64,000 bases of DNA, from contig JAFKHH010000011.1 of NCBI GenBank assembly GCA_017306865.1, positions 1,224,450-1,288,449 of the forward strand, written 5' to 3'. The notes under the pieces are model-generated. The model worked only from the letters and a program-made list of their open reading frames with translations, had not been told where the DNA came from and did no database searches. Position 1 is the first letter of the stretch. The number at the start of each line of letters is the position of its first letter. The position numbers were made by a program, and so were the translations under genes. This document shows positions 53,259-61,091 of this stretch, piece by piece. The stretch is from Filimonas sp. Its GTDB lineage: Bacteria; Bacteroidota; Bacteroidia; Chitinophagales; Chitinophagaceae.

Positions 53259-55541
53259 ATGAAAATGAAATATATTTTTTGCATACTCATTATCCTTGGC
53301 TGTACATATAGCGTACAGGCACAATGGACATCTGATATATCAGTAAATACATTTACTATTGCCGGCTTGCAACCAACTGGTGATTTGCCAAAAGTAACGG
53401 CAGGGAAAACAACCGGCTCTTTTGTAACATGGGTGCAAAGTGTACCAGGCAAAATCAGGACCGGGTTATATGCACAGGCCTTTGATAAAAACGGCAACCG
53501 CCTGTGGGGAGACAACGGTGTGCTGATAGATACGCTAATGGGATCTACACGTTTTAAATATGATCAGAAAGCAGACAATAATGGCGACCTGATTATAGGA
53601 ATACAAAATATACGCGTAGCATCATACCGCCAGTTCCCGGTTATATATAAGCTGAGTAAAACGGATGGTTCTATCACCTGGAAAAAAGAAATAACAGATT
53701 CTGCGCAATCTTATGCGAGTCTGTCTCCCTCGCTCTCTATAACATCTGCAAATAACGTACTGGTAGGGTGGACAAAGATCAGGTTGCTGCAAGACTCCAC
53801 AGAAATTACAGACGCCTGCGTACAAAAGCTGAAAGCGAATGATGGTAGTTTTATGTTTACACAAAACCTGACAATCACCGATGCGAGCAACAGTAATAGT
53901 AATAGTCAACCGCAAATAATACCTTCTGGTTCTGCGGGGGAGAATTTTATACTCTCCTGGCAAACCAGATCGGTAAATTCAGGGCAAGGGCCTTTTAGTG
54001 TGTATGCACAACGATACAACAGCGTGCCTGCTACTCCCACAACTTACTGGTCCACTACGGTATTGCTGGCAACATCACACCTGATGGTTACCGGTGCTAC
54101 TACCACTATGATGAGTGATGGTGCGAGTGGTGCTGTATTTGTATATCCGGTAGCCGGTAAATATGGTACCGAAACGTATGCACAGTATGTAGATAATAAT
54201 GGAAATATAAAATGGGGGTCAGATGCATTATTGCTGGCTACTAATACGCAGGGTAGCGCGAATAATGCAGGTGTAGTGTTTGATATCAATGAGAAAAAAT
54301 TGTGGTTTTCTATTTCGCAGGATGCGCCCACTACCAGCGTACGCACACAGACCATTTACCTGCAAGGCGTAGATGCTTCCGGTAATTTCTTAAGAAATGG
54401 GTATACTACAGGGGGCGTTACAGTTATACCTCCTGTAACACAGAATATGACAAATGCACAAACTATTATGCCGGTTACCATGAAAAGTACAGGAGATGGT
54501 TTTGTAATTGTATATGCGCAAGGTACAATACCTGCGCCTACCATAGTAAAAGCAGTGAAAGTAGATACGCTAGGTAAAAAATTATGGCCGGGTGAAGACA
54601 GTATTACCATTGTATCTACCAGGCCGGGGCTTGCAGGTGGTGTGCTGAGTGACTTTATAGATAATGAGTTGATCATGGCCATGACGGCACGCCCGGATGG
54701 GTCTATTTCAGGTAACGCATACCAGGTAGCACAAAACATAAATAGTAACGGATCAGTAGGTGTGAACGCACAAAGACAAGTAATCACCTTTAACACAGAT
54801 ACCTTATACGTAGTATATGGTGATGCGCCTTATCCATTAAACGCAGTATCTAATAGCGGCATAAGCCCGGTATATACGGTAAGTGACCCGACAAAAGGAA
54901 AAGTAGATGAAAATGGAAACCTGCAATTCCTGGATGTGGGCACCTTTACCGTAACACCGTTCTTTCCTAGTAGCACAACCTATATGGCGAAGCAAGGCTC
55001 TGCTAAAGTGATTGTGGTAAGAAAAGGACGTACACTAAAAGTGATTGCAGATAACAATACAAAAGAGTACGGATGGATGTTGCCTACATTGACTATGCGC
55101 TTTGACACATTTGTGCCGGGCGATGATGCATATTCAGCATTTACAAAGTTGCCCACCATTTATTGCGCTGCGGATAAAAACTCCCCGGTAGGAGTATATC
55201 CAATTACCCTGCAAGGTGGCGTGTCCAGTAAGTATTTTATAGAGTTGGTAAACGCACAGTTGACTGTTTATCCGCAGGGGGGCAAAGACAAGGATAATAT
55301 GGATGCTTATTGCAGCAGTCCCTCTGAGCTGAAAGTGATTGTTTATTCGTTACAAAACAACAATGGCACGTTACAGTTGTCAGACATGGGAGGCCGAATA
55401 TTATATAATACCAATGTAACAATAGCGCAGGGCGTAACCAACTTTACCATCCCGGTAGGCGCACTATCTGGTGGTGTCTACATTGTCCGCTTCATCGGAA
55501 ATAATCAACCGCAATTGTCACAAAAAGTAAGGGTCAAATAA
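53259..55541 (+). CDS. Secreted MBG-domain protein with T9SS sorting tail
   Basis: 760 residues. Signal peptide ending VQAQ (~22). Residues ~30-500 form repeated beta units (TGLYAQAFDKNGNRLWGDNGV, TYAQYVDNNGNIKWGSDALL), propeller-like. Two MBG-type Ig modules follow (~510-590 with VYGDAPYPLNAV, ~595-680 with DNNTKEYGWMLPTLTM). The last ~75 residues are a type-A T9SS sorting domain (GTLQLSDMGGRILYN, GGVYIVRFIGNNQPQLSQKVRVK). It is thus exported by the type IX system and anchored at or released from the surface. Ligand unknown; the operon suggests binding of the imported substrate. Confidence 0.9.
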   Translation: MKMKYIFCILIILGCTYSVQAQWTSDISVNTFTIAGLQPTGDLPKVTAGKTTGSFVTWVQSVPGKIRTGLYAQAFDKNGNRLWGDNGVLIDTLMGSTRFKYDQKADNNGDLIIGIQNIRVASYRQFPVIYKLSKTDGSITWKKEITDSAQSYASLSPSLSITSANNVLVGWTKIRLLQDSTEITDACVQKLKANDGSFMFTQNLTITDASNSNSNSQPQIIPSGSAGENFILSWQTRSVNSGQGPFSVYAQRYNSVPATPTTYWSTTVLLATSHLMVTGATTTMMSDGASGAVFVYPVAGKYGTETYAQYVDNNGNIKWGSDALLLATNTQGSANNAGVVFDINEKKLWFSISQDAPTTSVRTQTIYLQGVDASGNFLRNGYTTGGVTVIPPVTQNMTNAQTIMPVTMKSTGDGFVIVYAQGTIPAPTIVKAVKVDTLGKKLWPGEDSITIVSTRPGLAGGVLSDFIDNELIMAMTARPDGSISGNAYQVAQNINSNGSVGVNAQRQVITFNTDTLYVVYGDAPYPLNAVSNSGISPVYTVSDPTKGKVDENGNLQFLDVGTFTVTPFFPSSTTYMAKQGSAKVIVVRKGRTLKVIADNNTKEYGWMLPTLTMRFDTFVPGDDAYSAFTKLPTIYCAADKNSPVGVYPITLQGGVSSKYFIELVNAQLTVYPQGGKDKDNMDAYCSSPSELKVIVYSLQNNNGTLQLSDMGGRILYNTNVTIAQGVTNFTIPVGALSGGVYIVRFIGNNQPQLSQKVRVK

Positions 55542-55543
55542 TT

Positions 55544-56677
55544 ATGAACTACACTAACAAAACTATTATGCGTTATATGAAATTATCCTTACGGTATGGC
55601 ATATTGGCTCTTTTGATGATCAACATCATCCCCCTGTCTGCACAGACTACGCAAGGTATAACAACAGGTGTTCCTTTTCTGCGCATTGCGCCGGACGCAA
55701 GGGCAGGTAGCATGGGTAACCTGGGCGTAGTTACATCCGCAGATGCGTATGCACCTTTTTACAACAATTCCAAAACCATATTTTCACAAGGCAAAGGTGA
55801 GATTGGGGCAACCTATACACCGTGGCTGCGTAAAATGACAAACGATATTTTCCTGGCAAGCCTTTCCGGTTATTATAAACTGGATGATGAACAAGCGCTG
55901 ACAGGCGCTGTCCGCTTTTTTAATATGGGGAGCATGACCGTAACAGATTATAACGGTATAAAACAAAGCAGCTATCGCCCTATAGAGTACAGCATTGACT
56001 TTGGCTACGCACGTAGGTTATCCAAACAGCTTGCCGCAGGCGCTTCATTCAGGTATATCTATTCTAAGATAAGCATAGGCGCAAATAATGGCGTAAGCTA
56101 TAGCGCAGGCAATGCCTTTGCCGCAGATCTGTCGCTTACGTACAATGCTTTGAAGGAAACCGGGGAAGGCTGGGTGACTGGCGCCGCTGTTACCAACCTG
56201 GGTAGTAAGATCGGTTACACCAATAATAATGATAATTATTTCCTGCCTGCCAATATTGCCATAGGTACAGCTTATACGGGTGTGATAGATGAAGAAAACA
56301 AGATCACAGTAGGTGTTGAGATAAACAAAAGCCTGGTGCCTAAAACACCTGTAGATGCTACAGCAGGAAACATGGATGATTACTACAATAAGACCAGTGT
56401 ATTTTCCAGTTGGGGTAAATCATTTAGCAATAATGCGCTTGCATCCAGTATAGGAGCAGAATACTGCTATAATAGTTTATTGTTTGTAAGAGCAGGGTAC
56501 AATGCGGAAACAACCGGTATGGGTGGACGCAACTATTTTACTGCTGGCACAGGCATTAATTATGAAAGTGTAAAGTTTGATTTTGCTTATCTCGCAGCGG
56601 GTAGCACCAATCCATTAGCTAATACTATGCGCTTCAGCATAGCGTGGCAGCCCGACTGTAATAAGAAGAAAAAATAA
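55544..56677 (+). CDS. PorV-like outer-membrane protein (type IX secretion)
   Basis: 377 residues (ATG 55544; ATG 55568 or 55577 give shorter signal peptides ending LSAQ). The sequence FLRIAPDARAGSMGNLGVVTSADAYAPFYNN is the hallmark of PorV/PorQ-type FadL-like barrels, and strands such as GYARRLSKQLAAGASFRYIYSK and GWVTGAAVTNLGSKIGY continue to a C-terminal barrel. PorV shuttles T9SS substrates from the translocon to the attachment complex. Here it begins 2 bases after the stop of a T9SS substrate gene, which suggests a dedicated shuttle. The cell's main PorV gene would be elsewhere. Confidence 0.9.
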   Translation: MNYTNKTIMRYMKLSLRYGILALLMINIIPLSAQTTQGITTGVPFLRIAPDARAGSMGNLGVVTSADAYAPFYNNSKTIFSQGKGEIGATYTPWLRKMTNDIFLASLSGYYKLDDEQALTGAVRFFNMGSMTVTDYNGIKQSSYRPIEYSIDFGYARRLSKQLAAGASFRYIYSKISIGANNGVSYSAGNAFAADLSLTYNALKETGEGWVTGAAVTNLGSKIGYTNNNDNYFLPANIAIGTAYTGVIDEENKITVGVEINKSLVPKTPVDATAGNMDDYYNKTSVFSSWGKSFSNNALASSIGAEYCYNSLLFVRAGYNAETTGMGGRNYFTAGTGINYESVKFDFAYLAAGSTNPLANTMRFSIAWQPDCNKKKK

Positions 56678-56707
56678 AACCATTTAGCGATCATTTAAAT
56701 ATAAACG

Positions 56708-58159
56708 ATGATGTTATCTGTATTTACTATAAAAAAAATAAGGCACATAATACTTACTATACTAAGTGTATTGTGTACAATAGGGGCAATAGCCGGGCCT
56801 GATGATGTGCCGCCTACGGCAACCATTACTAAAACACCTAATCCTAATACACTGGCAGAAGGTGCTTTGTGGGCTCCCACACAGGTTACTGTTACTGGTA
56901 CGGCTCCATTGCGTTATGCATGGAAGAGAAATGGTGTACTGTTGCCTAATGATACGACAAATGCGATAAATAGGGTGTTTGTAAGCCTCAGCGATGCAGG
57001 GACATATACCTGCCTTGTTTCAAACGCAGCAGGCTCTGTAGAGTCTAATGGATATGTATTGAATGTAACGGCTGCCACAGGAGTTCCGGTGCCTACAGCA
57101 TTAACAAACAAGAGCTTCACAGAAGGGACAAATAATTCATTGACGATTTCGTTTTCCGGCACTAATCCTAAAGCAAGTGCCTGGCAGTGGTATAAAGATG
57201 GGCAACCTATACCTGGGACTGATGGTAATGAACAAAGTGGTAATTCATCATGCAGCTATAACCTCAACAATATATCGCTGTCTGCCGCAGGTAATTACTA
57301 TTGTGTACTGAAAAATAGTAAAGGCACAACAACGACCAATACAATGACGCTCACGGTAACTGCAACTACACTGCCACCTTCGCTGGGATTGAATGGTAAC
57401 CCCGCAGATAATATATTGTATGTAGGAGATAAGTTACTCTTGTCAGCTAATTTAAGTAATGCCAGTGCTATTAAGTGGCAAAAGAACGGAGTAGATATAC
57501 CGAATAGTAATACAATCCCTTTTGTTATCAATTCGCTTAGTTTAGCTGATAGCGGGTACTATGCTTGTGTAGGCTCTAACTCTACAGGAAACTCTTTCAC
57601 CACTGCGGCTGCTAAAGTAACTGTGTTGCCGGCAGCGCCACCGGCTATTAGCATCAACCTGCCTGATTCATTCGTAGTAGATGAGGCTGGCTCATTTTCG
57701 ATTGGCATATTGGTTGCCGGAACTGTTACCTATCAGTGGCAAAAAGATGGAGTTAATATTCCAACCTCTGGGGCTTCCGCAAACTCAAGTGCACAAACGC
57801 CAAAATCGAGCATTGTGCAACCTCTTACCTTGGCAGACGCTGGTTATTATGTATGCAGAGTGTCTAACAATTTCGGAACAACTATCTCTAACGCATGTAA
57901 GATTATTGTAGTACAACAGCCCATACCACTATTTGTAATGCAAAGCACTTATGGTGCAGGAGCAGGAAAAATCAGGATATTTTTAAAAGGCGCAGGCGCG
58001 GAAATGTACACCAACTTTTTTATTGATAAAATACCAGTAACCGTCTCGTCTGACGGCAGGTATTATATGCCGCTATCTCTTCCTAAGGGAGCGCATGAGA
58101 TAAAAGCTGCAACCGCAGATGGTAAATCTGAAATAGTAAAATTGGTTACGATCAGGTAA
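56708..58159 (+). CDS. Secreted protein with four Ig-like domains
   Basis: 483 residues with a signal peptide ending at IGAIAG (~30). Four tandem I-set-like Ig modules are clear from the repeated YAWKRNGVLLPNDTTN ... LSDAGTYTCLVSN, WQWYKDGQPIPGT ... LSAAGNYYCVLKN, IKWQKNGVDIPNS ... LADSGYYACVGSN and YQWQKDGVNIPTS ... LADAGYYVCRVSN. Each pair has the classical disulfide Cys only in part. The C-terminal ~70 residues form another beta unit (MPLSLPKGAHEI) but not a clear T9SS signal. Probably a surface or extracellular binding protein of the operon. Confidence 0.87.
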   Translation: MMLSVFTIKKIRHIILTILSVLCTIGAIAGPDDVPPTATITKTPNPNTLAEGALWAPTQVTVTGTAPLRYAWKRNGVLLPNDTTNAINRVFVSLSDAGTYTCLVSNAAGSVESNGYVLNVTAATGVPVPTALTNKSFTEGTNNSLTISFSGTNPKASAWQWYKDGQPIPGTDGNEQSGNSSCSYNLNNISLSAAGNYYCVLKNSKGTTTTNTMTLTVTATTLPPSLGLNGNPADNILYVGDKLLLSANLSNASAIKWQKNGVDIPNSNTIPFVINSLSLADSGYYACVGSNSTGNSFTTAAAKVTVLPAAPPAISINLPDSFVVDEAGSFSIGILVAGTVTYQWQKDGVNIPTSGASANSSAQTPKSSIVQPLTLADAGYYVCRVSNNFGTTISNACKIIVVQQPIPLFVMQSTYGAGAGKIRIFLKGAGAEMYTNFFIDKIPVTVSSDGRYYMPLSLPKGAHEIKAATADGKSEIVKLVTIR

Positions 58160-58189
58160 ACAATGTGTATAACACAAATACGACTTATT

Positions 58190-58912
58190 ATGAGAATAAA
58201 TAAAATACTCACAACGCTTGTGGCATTGCTGTGGCTTGCAACAGTTGTGACAGGTTGCAGGAAAACGAATGACGCGCAGTTAAAACCCCATCTGTCTGGT
58301 ACGACACATGGTGTGTTGATGATGGCAGGCAATGCAGATACAATAACTATAACGAATGGTAAAGCGCCCTATAAGATCACTATTTCGGATACAACTGTTG
58401 TAAATGCAACAGTGGTCAATGACTCCATTTCACGTCTCGTTATTATAGCACAGAAAGGTGGTAGTACAACAATAACGGTAATAGCTGCAGATGGAGGGCA
58501 GATAAATTTTGAAGTGACAGTAGAAAGTTCTTACAAATCCATTATCCTCAACGATACGTTGCGGTTTATGCAACCCGGCGCTACAACCGTATTTAATAAG
58601 ACAACACCAAACATACATGTGTATAGGGACCAGGGTAGCCTGTTTGGTAGTACAAAAAATAAATTCGGATGGGCGGCTGATGACGGGCAAAACTTTTTGT
58701 TCCTCGAATTTGCAGGCAGTCCTAACGAAACAGGAATAAAAACTGATGCAACAATTTACTCCAGGGTTAATGGCAGTGTACCTCAACGTATAACATGTGC
58801 CAAAGTGGAGGTTGTACAGATAAAAGCAGGTATAATCTGGATCGTGTATCAACAAACACAAGGTGGTGCGCTTGGTGTAATGGTTCAAAAACAATGGGTA
58901 GATGGGCTTTAA
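58190..58912 (+). CDS. Hypothetical lipoprotein closing the operon
   Basis: 240 residues from ATG 58190 (an ATG at 58163 lies closer to the previous stop but spoils the signal). Lipobox VVTGC. An Ig-like or BIG-type module (~30-110: GNADTITITNGKAPYKITISDTTV, GGSTTITVIAADG) precedes an unrecognised ~120-residue C-terminal part. A strong terminator follows, so it is the last gene of the 45787-58912 unit. Confidence 0.82.
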   Translation: MRINKILTTLVALLWLATVVTGCRKTNDAQLKPHLSGTTHGVLMMAGNADTITITNGKAPYKITISDTTVVNATVVNDSISRLVIIAQKGGSTTITVIAADGGQINFEVTVESSYKSIILNDTLRFMQPGATTVFNKTTPNIHVYRDQGSLFGSTKNKFGWAADDGQNFLFLEFAGSPNETGIKTDATIYSRVNGSVPQRITCAKVEVVQIKAGIIWIVYQQTQGGALGVMVQKQWVDGL

Positions 58913-58981
58913 TGAAATACACATTCTTCCGGATGAAGAGATGCACTTCATCATTTAGTGTCCCCTTTCTCTGTGTAATGA

Positions 58982-59013
58982 GGCATCATGCGTCTGCATG
59001 GTGCCTTTTTTTT
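58982..59013 (+). terminator. Rho-independent terminator of the second import operon
   Basis: GGCATCATGC (58982-58991), loop GTCT, GCATGGTGCC (58996-59005), then eight T. One G-T/A-C mismatch within a 10-bp stem. Confidence 0.9.
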
Positions 59014-59043
59014 GAATGACAAATATGAGCTGTTTATACGAAA

Positions 59044-59388
59044 GGCGAGTAGTGAATAGTCTATGGTGAAAAGTGCCAAAACTTATTAGCAAGCTACACT
59101 TCTATATATTCCGCGCATTCCGTGTTTTCCGCGAGCAAGATTTAAGGTTCTATAATTTGTTAGTAGGAACCATTCATACCATCCTCTTCAACCTCCGTGT
59201 TTCTGTGCTTCTGTGGCAAATACTTCTTTCATTATTGTTTCTCTAACATAAACCTATTAGTAAGTCAGGTCTTTTATTGCCGTTCGATTTATCGAACGAA
59301 CCAAAATAAAAAGGCGGGATAAACATCCCGCCAAACCCTTCAATTCAGAGTAGCAAATGAATTGTTTACAACCCTAATCAAATAGTTT
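59044..59388. other. Intergenic repeats after the operon
   Basis: A GTGAGTA-type heptad block (59044-59071), CCGCGAG text (about 59112-59135), a CTTCTGTGG-type stretch (59190-59222), a palindrome GTTCGATTTATCGAAC (59281-59296) and the perfect hairpin GGCGGGAT / ATCCCGCC (59312-59331). No gene seen. Confidence 0.55.
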
Positions 59389-59556
59389 ATGAAAAAGATA
59401 GACATCTCTTTCGTAATCCAAATAATGAAGCCGGATGGAAATCTGGCCCCCTCTAATCCAATAAATAACTATGAGTTCAAAATTAAATACGTAAATAATG
59501 TGACAGTTACCCAAGTTTGCTCCGGAAACACTACCCCAAATTATGGGTATCCGTAA
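59389..59556 (+). CDS. Possible small gene (55 residues)
   Basis: ATG at 59389 to TAA at 59556 encodes MKKIDISFVIQIMKPDGN... ending SGNTTPNYGYP. It has a Lys start, a polar Asn/Pro-rich middle (PSNPINNYEFKIKYVNN), one Cys and no membrane helix. It is framed by two related hairpins: GGCGGGAT-AAAC-ATCCCGCC at 59312-59331 and AGCAGGAT-AGAC-ATCCCGCC with a T-run at 59576-59602, the second being a plausible terminator. It may be a peptide precursor or a small unknown protein; chance is not excluded. Confidence 0.45.
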   Translation: MKKIDISFVIQIMKPDGNLAPSNPINNYEFKIKYVNNVTVTQVCSGNTTPNYGYP

Positions 59557-59575
59557 TGCCTGTTGAGCAAAAAAA

Positions 59576-59602
59576 AGCAGGATAGACATCCCGCCTTTTT
59601 AA
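59576..59602 (+). terminator. Terminator after the small gene
   Basis: Stem GGAT / ATCC with partial extension (GCAGGAT against ATCCCGC), loop AGAC, flanked by A-run and TTTTT. It is a degenerate duplicate of the hairpin at 59312. Confidence 0.6.
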
Positions 59603-59681
59603 TCCAATATCCTATGAAAAACCTATCAAAAATAGATCGCAATCTTAATAACGACAATCCTTAGATATGGTGAAAAATGCA

Positions 59682-59729
59682 CCCCGAAAAAAGGGGAGAA
59701 TGATATTGGCTACCTTAAAAAAGGGGTAG
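59682..59729. promoter_or_regulatory. Pair of CCCC-A-rich-GGGG motifs
   Basis: CCCCGAAAAAAGGGG (59682-59696) and CTACCTTAAAAAAGGGGTAG (59710-59729) are centred about 30 bases apart, three helical turns, upstream of the 59746 gene. A third CCCCT-6-AGGGG (60862-60877) stands before the 61092 gene. Possible regulator sites; inference. Confidence 0.4.
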
Positions 59730-59745
59730 TGCAAAACTGTAAAAT

Positions 59746-60780
59746 ATGGGGAATAATAATACAGGTATAAACATGAATTTTGTATTCTCTCAAGTGCTGC
59801 ATTGTATTATTAAGAAACATATGAATTGCCACCTGTTTAAAAAAAGAACACCTGCGGAAAAAGTACACTACAAACTTCGGTTAGCCAAAGAAGTTTGTGA
59901 ACGACAATTGTTCATGCTGGAGATAAAATACCGGGAACTTCTCACTGTTTTAAGAGACGAAGCTAGTGAGCTCTTTAACAATTGTAAAGGATATGACAAC
60001 GATGTATTCATAGAGTTTAGATATGATGTAGAAAAATTGCTCGGTGATATTTTTACACATACACACAACATTGTTCGTCAACAGTTTGAGGACGAATGTG
60101 CTTTTGTAAGATTGAGGTATGACAATCAAAATACTGGCGTTTATGACCGGTCGTTTGAAGAAAAGAGCATGGCCATACGCGACCTTCTTGATCTGTGGCG
60201 CGCAAGTCTGCACTACGCAGAAGGAAGAATGTTTGATGAAATAATTGGTGAAAGTGCAGGTCTGAGATCATTCTCTGAAGAAGAAGATACCTTACTGCAC
60301 TGTAAAAGATGCGGGCATAAAATGCCGCAGCAACATCTTTTTCTCTTTGATGGGAAAATGATGTGCGCATTTTGCGAGACGGAAGACCGCGGACAATTGC
60401 ATTTGTATAGCCATTTGTCAGTGAATACAACTGTAATGCAGGAAGGCAGGCAATGCTATGAAGAATATTTGCACGAAAAAAGCCAGGCTATTTTTTTATA
60501 CGACCTGGCCCGCTCCCTGCAACTTAAAAAGAAAACAGGAAATGCTGAATCTCCCGAAAACGTTGATAAACGGATGATTACAGCTTTGCGAATGCAATCA
60601 GTTGAGAAAAGAAGACATGCCGATAAGCTCTATGCCAAATACCTGAAAAGTTTTTTTCTTGAGTTGTATGCAATCATCCCTGCATTGCAGGCGCAGGACG
60701 ATAGCTACTATTACCTGTTCCTGAGAGCACATGTATATAAAGAGTTTTTTGTACCGCAGGAGCATCCCGCTAAACAATGA
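59746..60780 (+). CDS. Hypothetical protein with a treble-clef-like zinc ribbon
   Basis: 344 residues; ATG 59773 and ATG 59821 (MNCHLFKKRTPAEK) are alternative starts. No signal peptide or membrane segment, so likely cytoplasmic. Helical N-terminal half (~25-165, many charged residues), then a zinc site HCKRCGHKMPQQ...GKMMCAFC (~186-212; two CxxC knuckles), then a second helical half ending FFVPQEHPAKQ. I do not recognise a family. It follows two CCCC/GGGG motifs and ends with a strong terminator. Confidence 0.75.
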   Translation: MGNNNTGINMNFVFSQVLHCIIKKHMNCHLFKKRTPAEKVHYKLRLAKEVCERQLFMLEIKYRELLTVLRDEASELFNNCKGYDNDVFIEFRYDVEKLLGDIFTHTHNIVRQQFEDECAFVRLRYDNQNTGVYDRSFEEKSMAIRDLLDLWRASLHYAEGRMFDEIIGESAGLRSFSEEEDTLLHCKRCGHKMPQQHLFLFDGKMMCAFCETEDRGQLHLYSHLSVNTTVMQEGRQCYEEYLHEKSQAIFLYDLARSLQLKKKTGNAESPENVDKRMITALRMQSVEKRRHADKLYAKYLKSFFLELYAIIPALQAQDDSYYYLFLRAHVYKEFFVPQEHPAKQ

Positions 60781-60796
60781 AAAGTGTAATAACAGG

Positions 60797-60830
60797 AAGC
60801 CGCTGAATATATTCAGCGGCTTCTTATTTT
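60797..60830 (+). terminator. Rho-independent terminator
   Basis: A perfect 28-base palindrome (60797-60824; each arm 14 bases, beginning GAAGCCGCTG) followed by TTATTTTAAT. Confidence 0.88.
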
Positions 60831-61091
60831 AATAAATAGGTAGGTACAATAAGTACAGAACCCCCTCAAATTAGGGGATCGGTCTTTACCATAAGATGTG
60901 TAAAAGACACAAATACATTGAATGTACTTTGCAATCTCAAATTTGAGATAGATGAATAGCTAACCCGGTTTATCTCTTATACGTAAAGTCACAATTCCTT
61001 TGATGAGCCACCTGGTACTGCACCAGTTATCTGTAAATGAAAACTAAACCTGCCGGTGTTTTGAGCTGGTTGCCGGCGCGAACCTTTTGTT
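60831..61091. other. Region upstream of the lectin-like gene
   Basis: Contains CCCCT-6-AGGGG (60862-60877), TACTTTG (60925-60931), which is one base short of a TAnnTTTG box, and a perfect 16-base palindrome ATCTCAAATTTGAGAT (60934-60949) that could be an operator. The leader to the ATG would be about 150 bases. Confidence 0.45.

Noticed and set aside
59374..59589. 71-codon minus-strand frame opposite the possible small gene
   Set aside because: It runs through a hairpin terminator and has no start context; the plus-strand 55-residue frame fits the flanking hairpins better.
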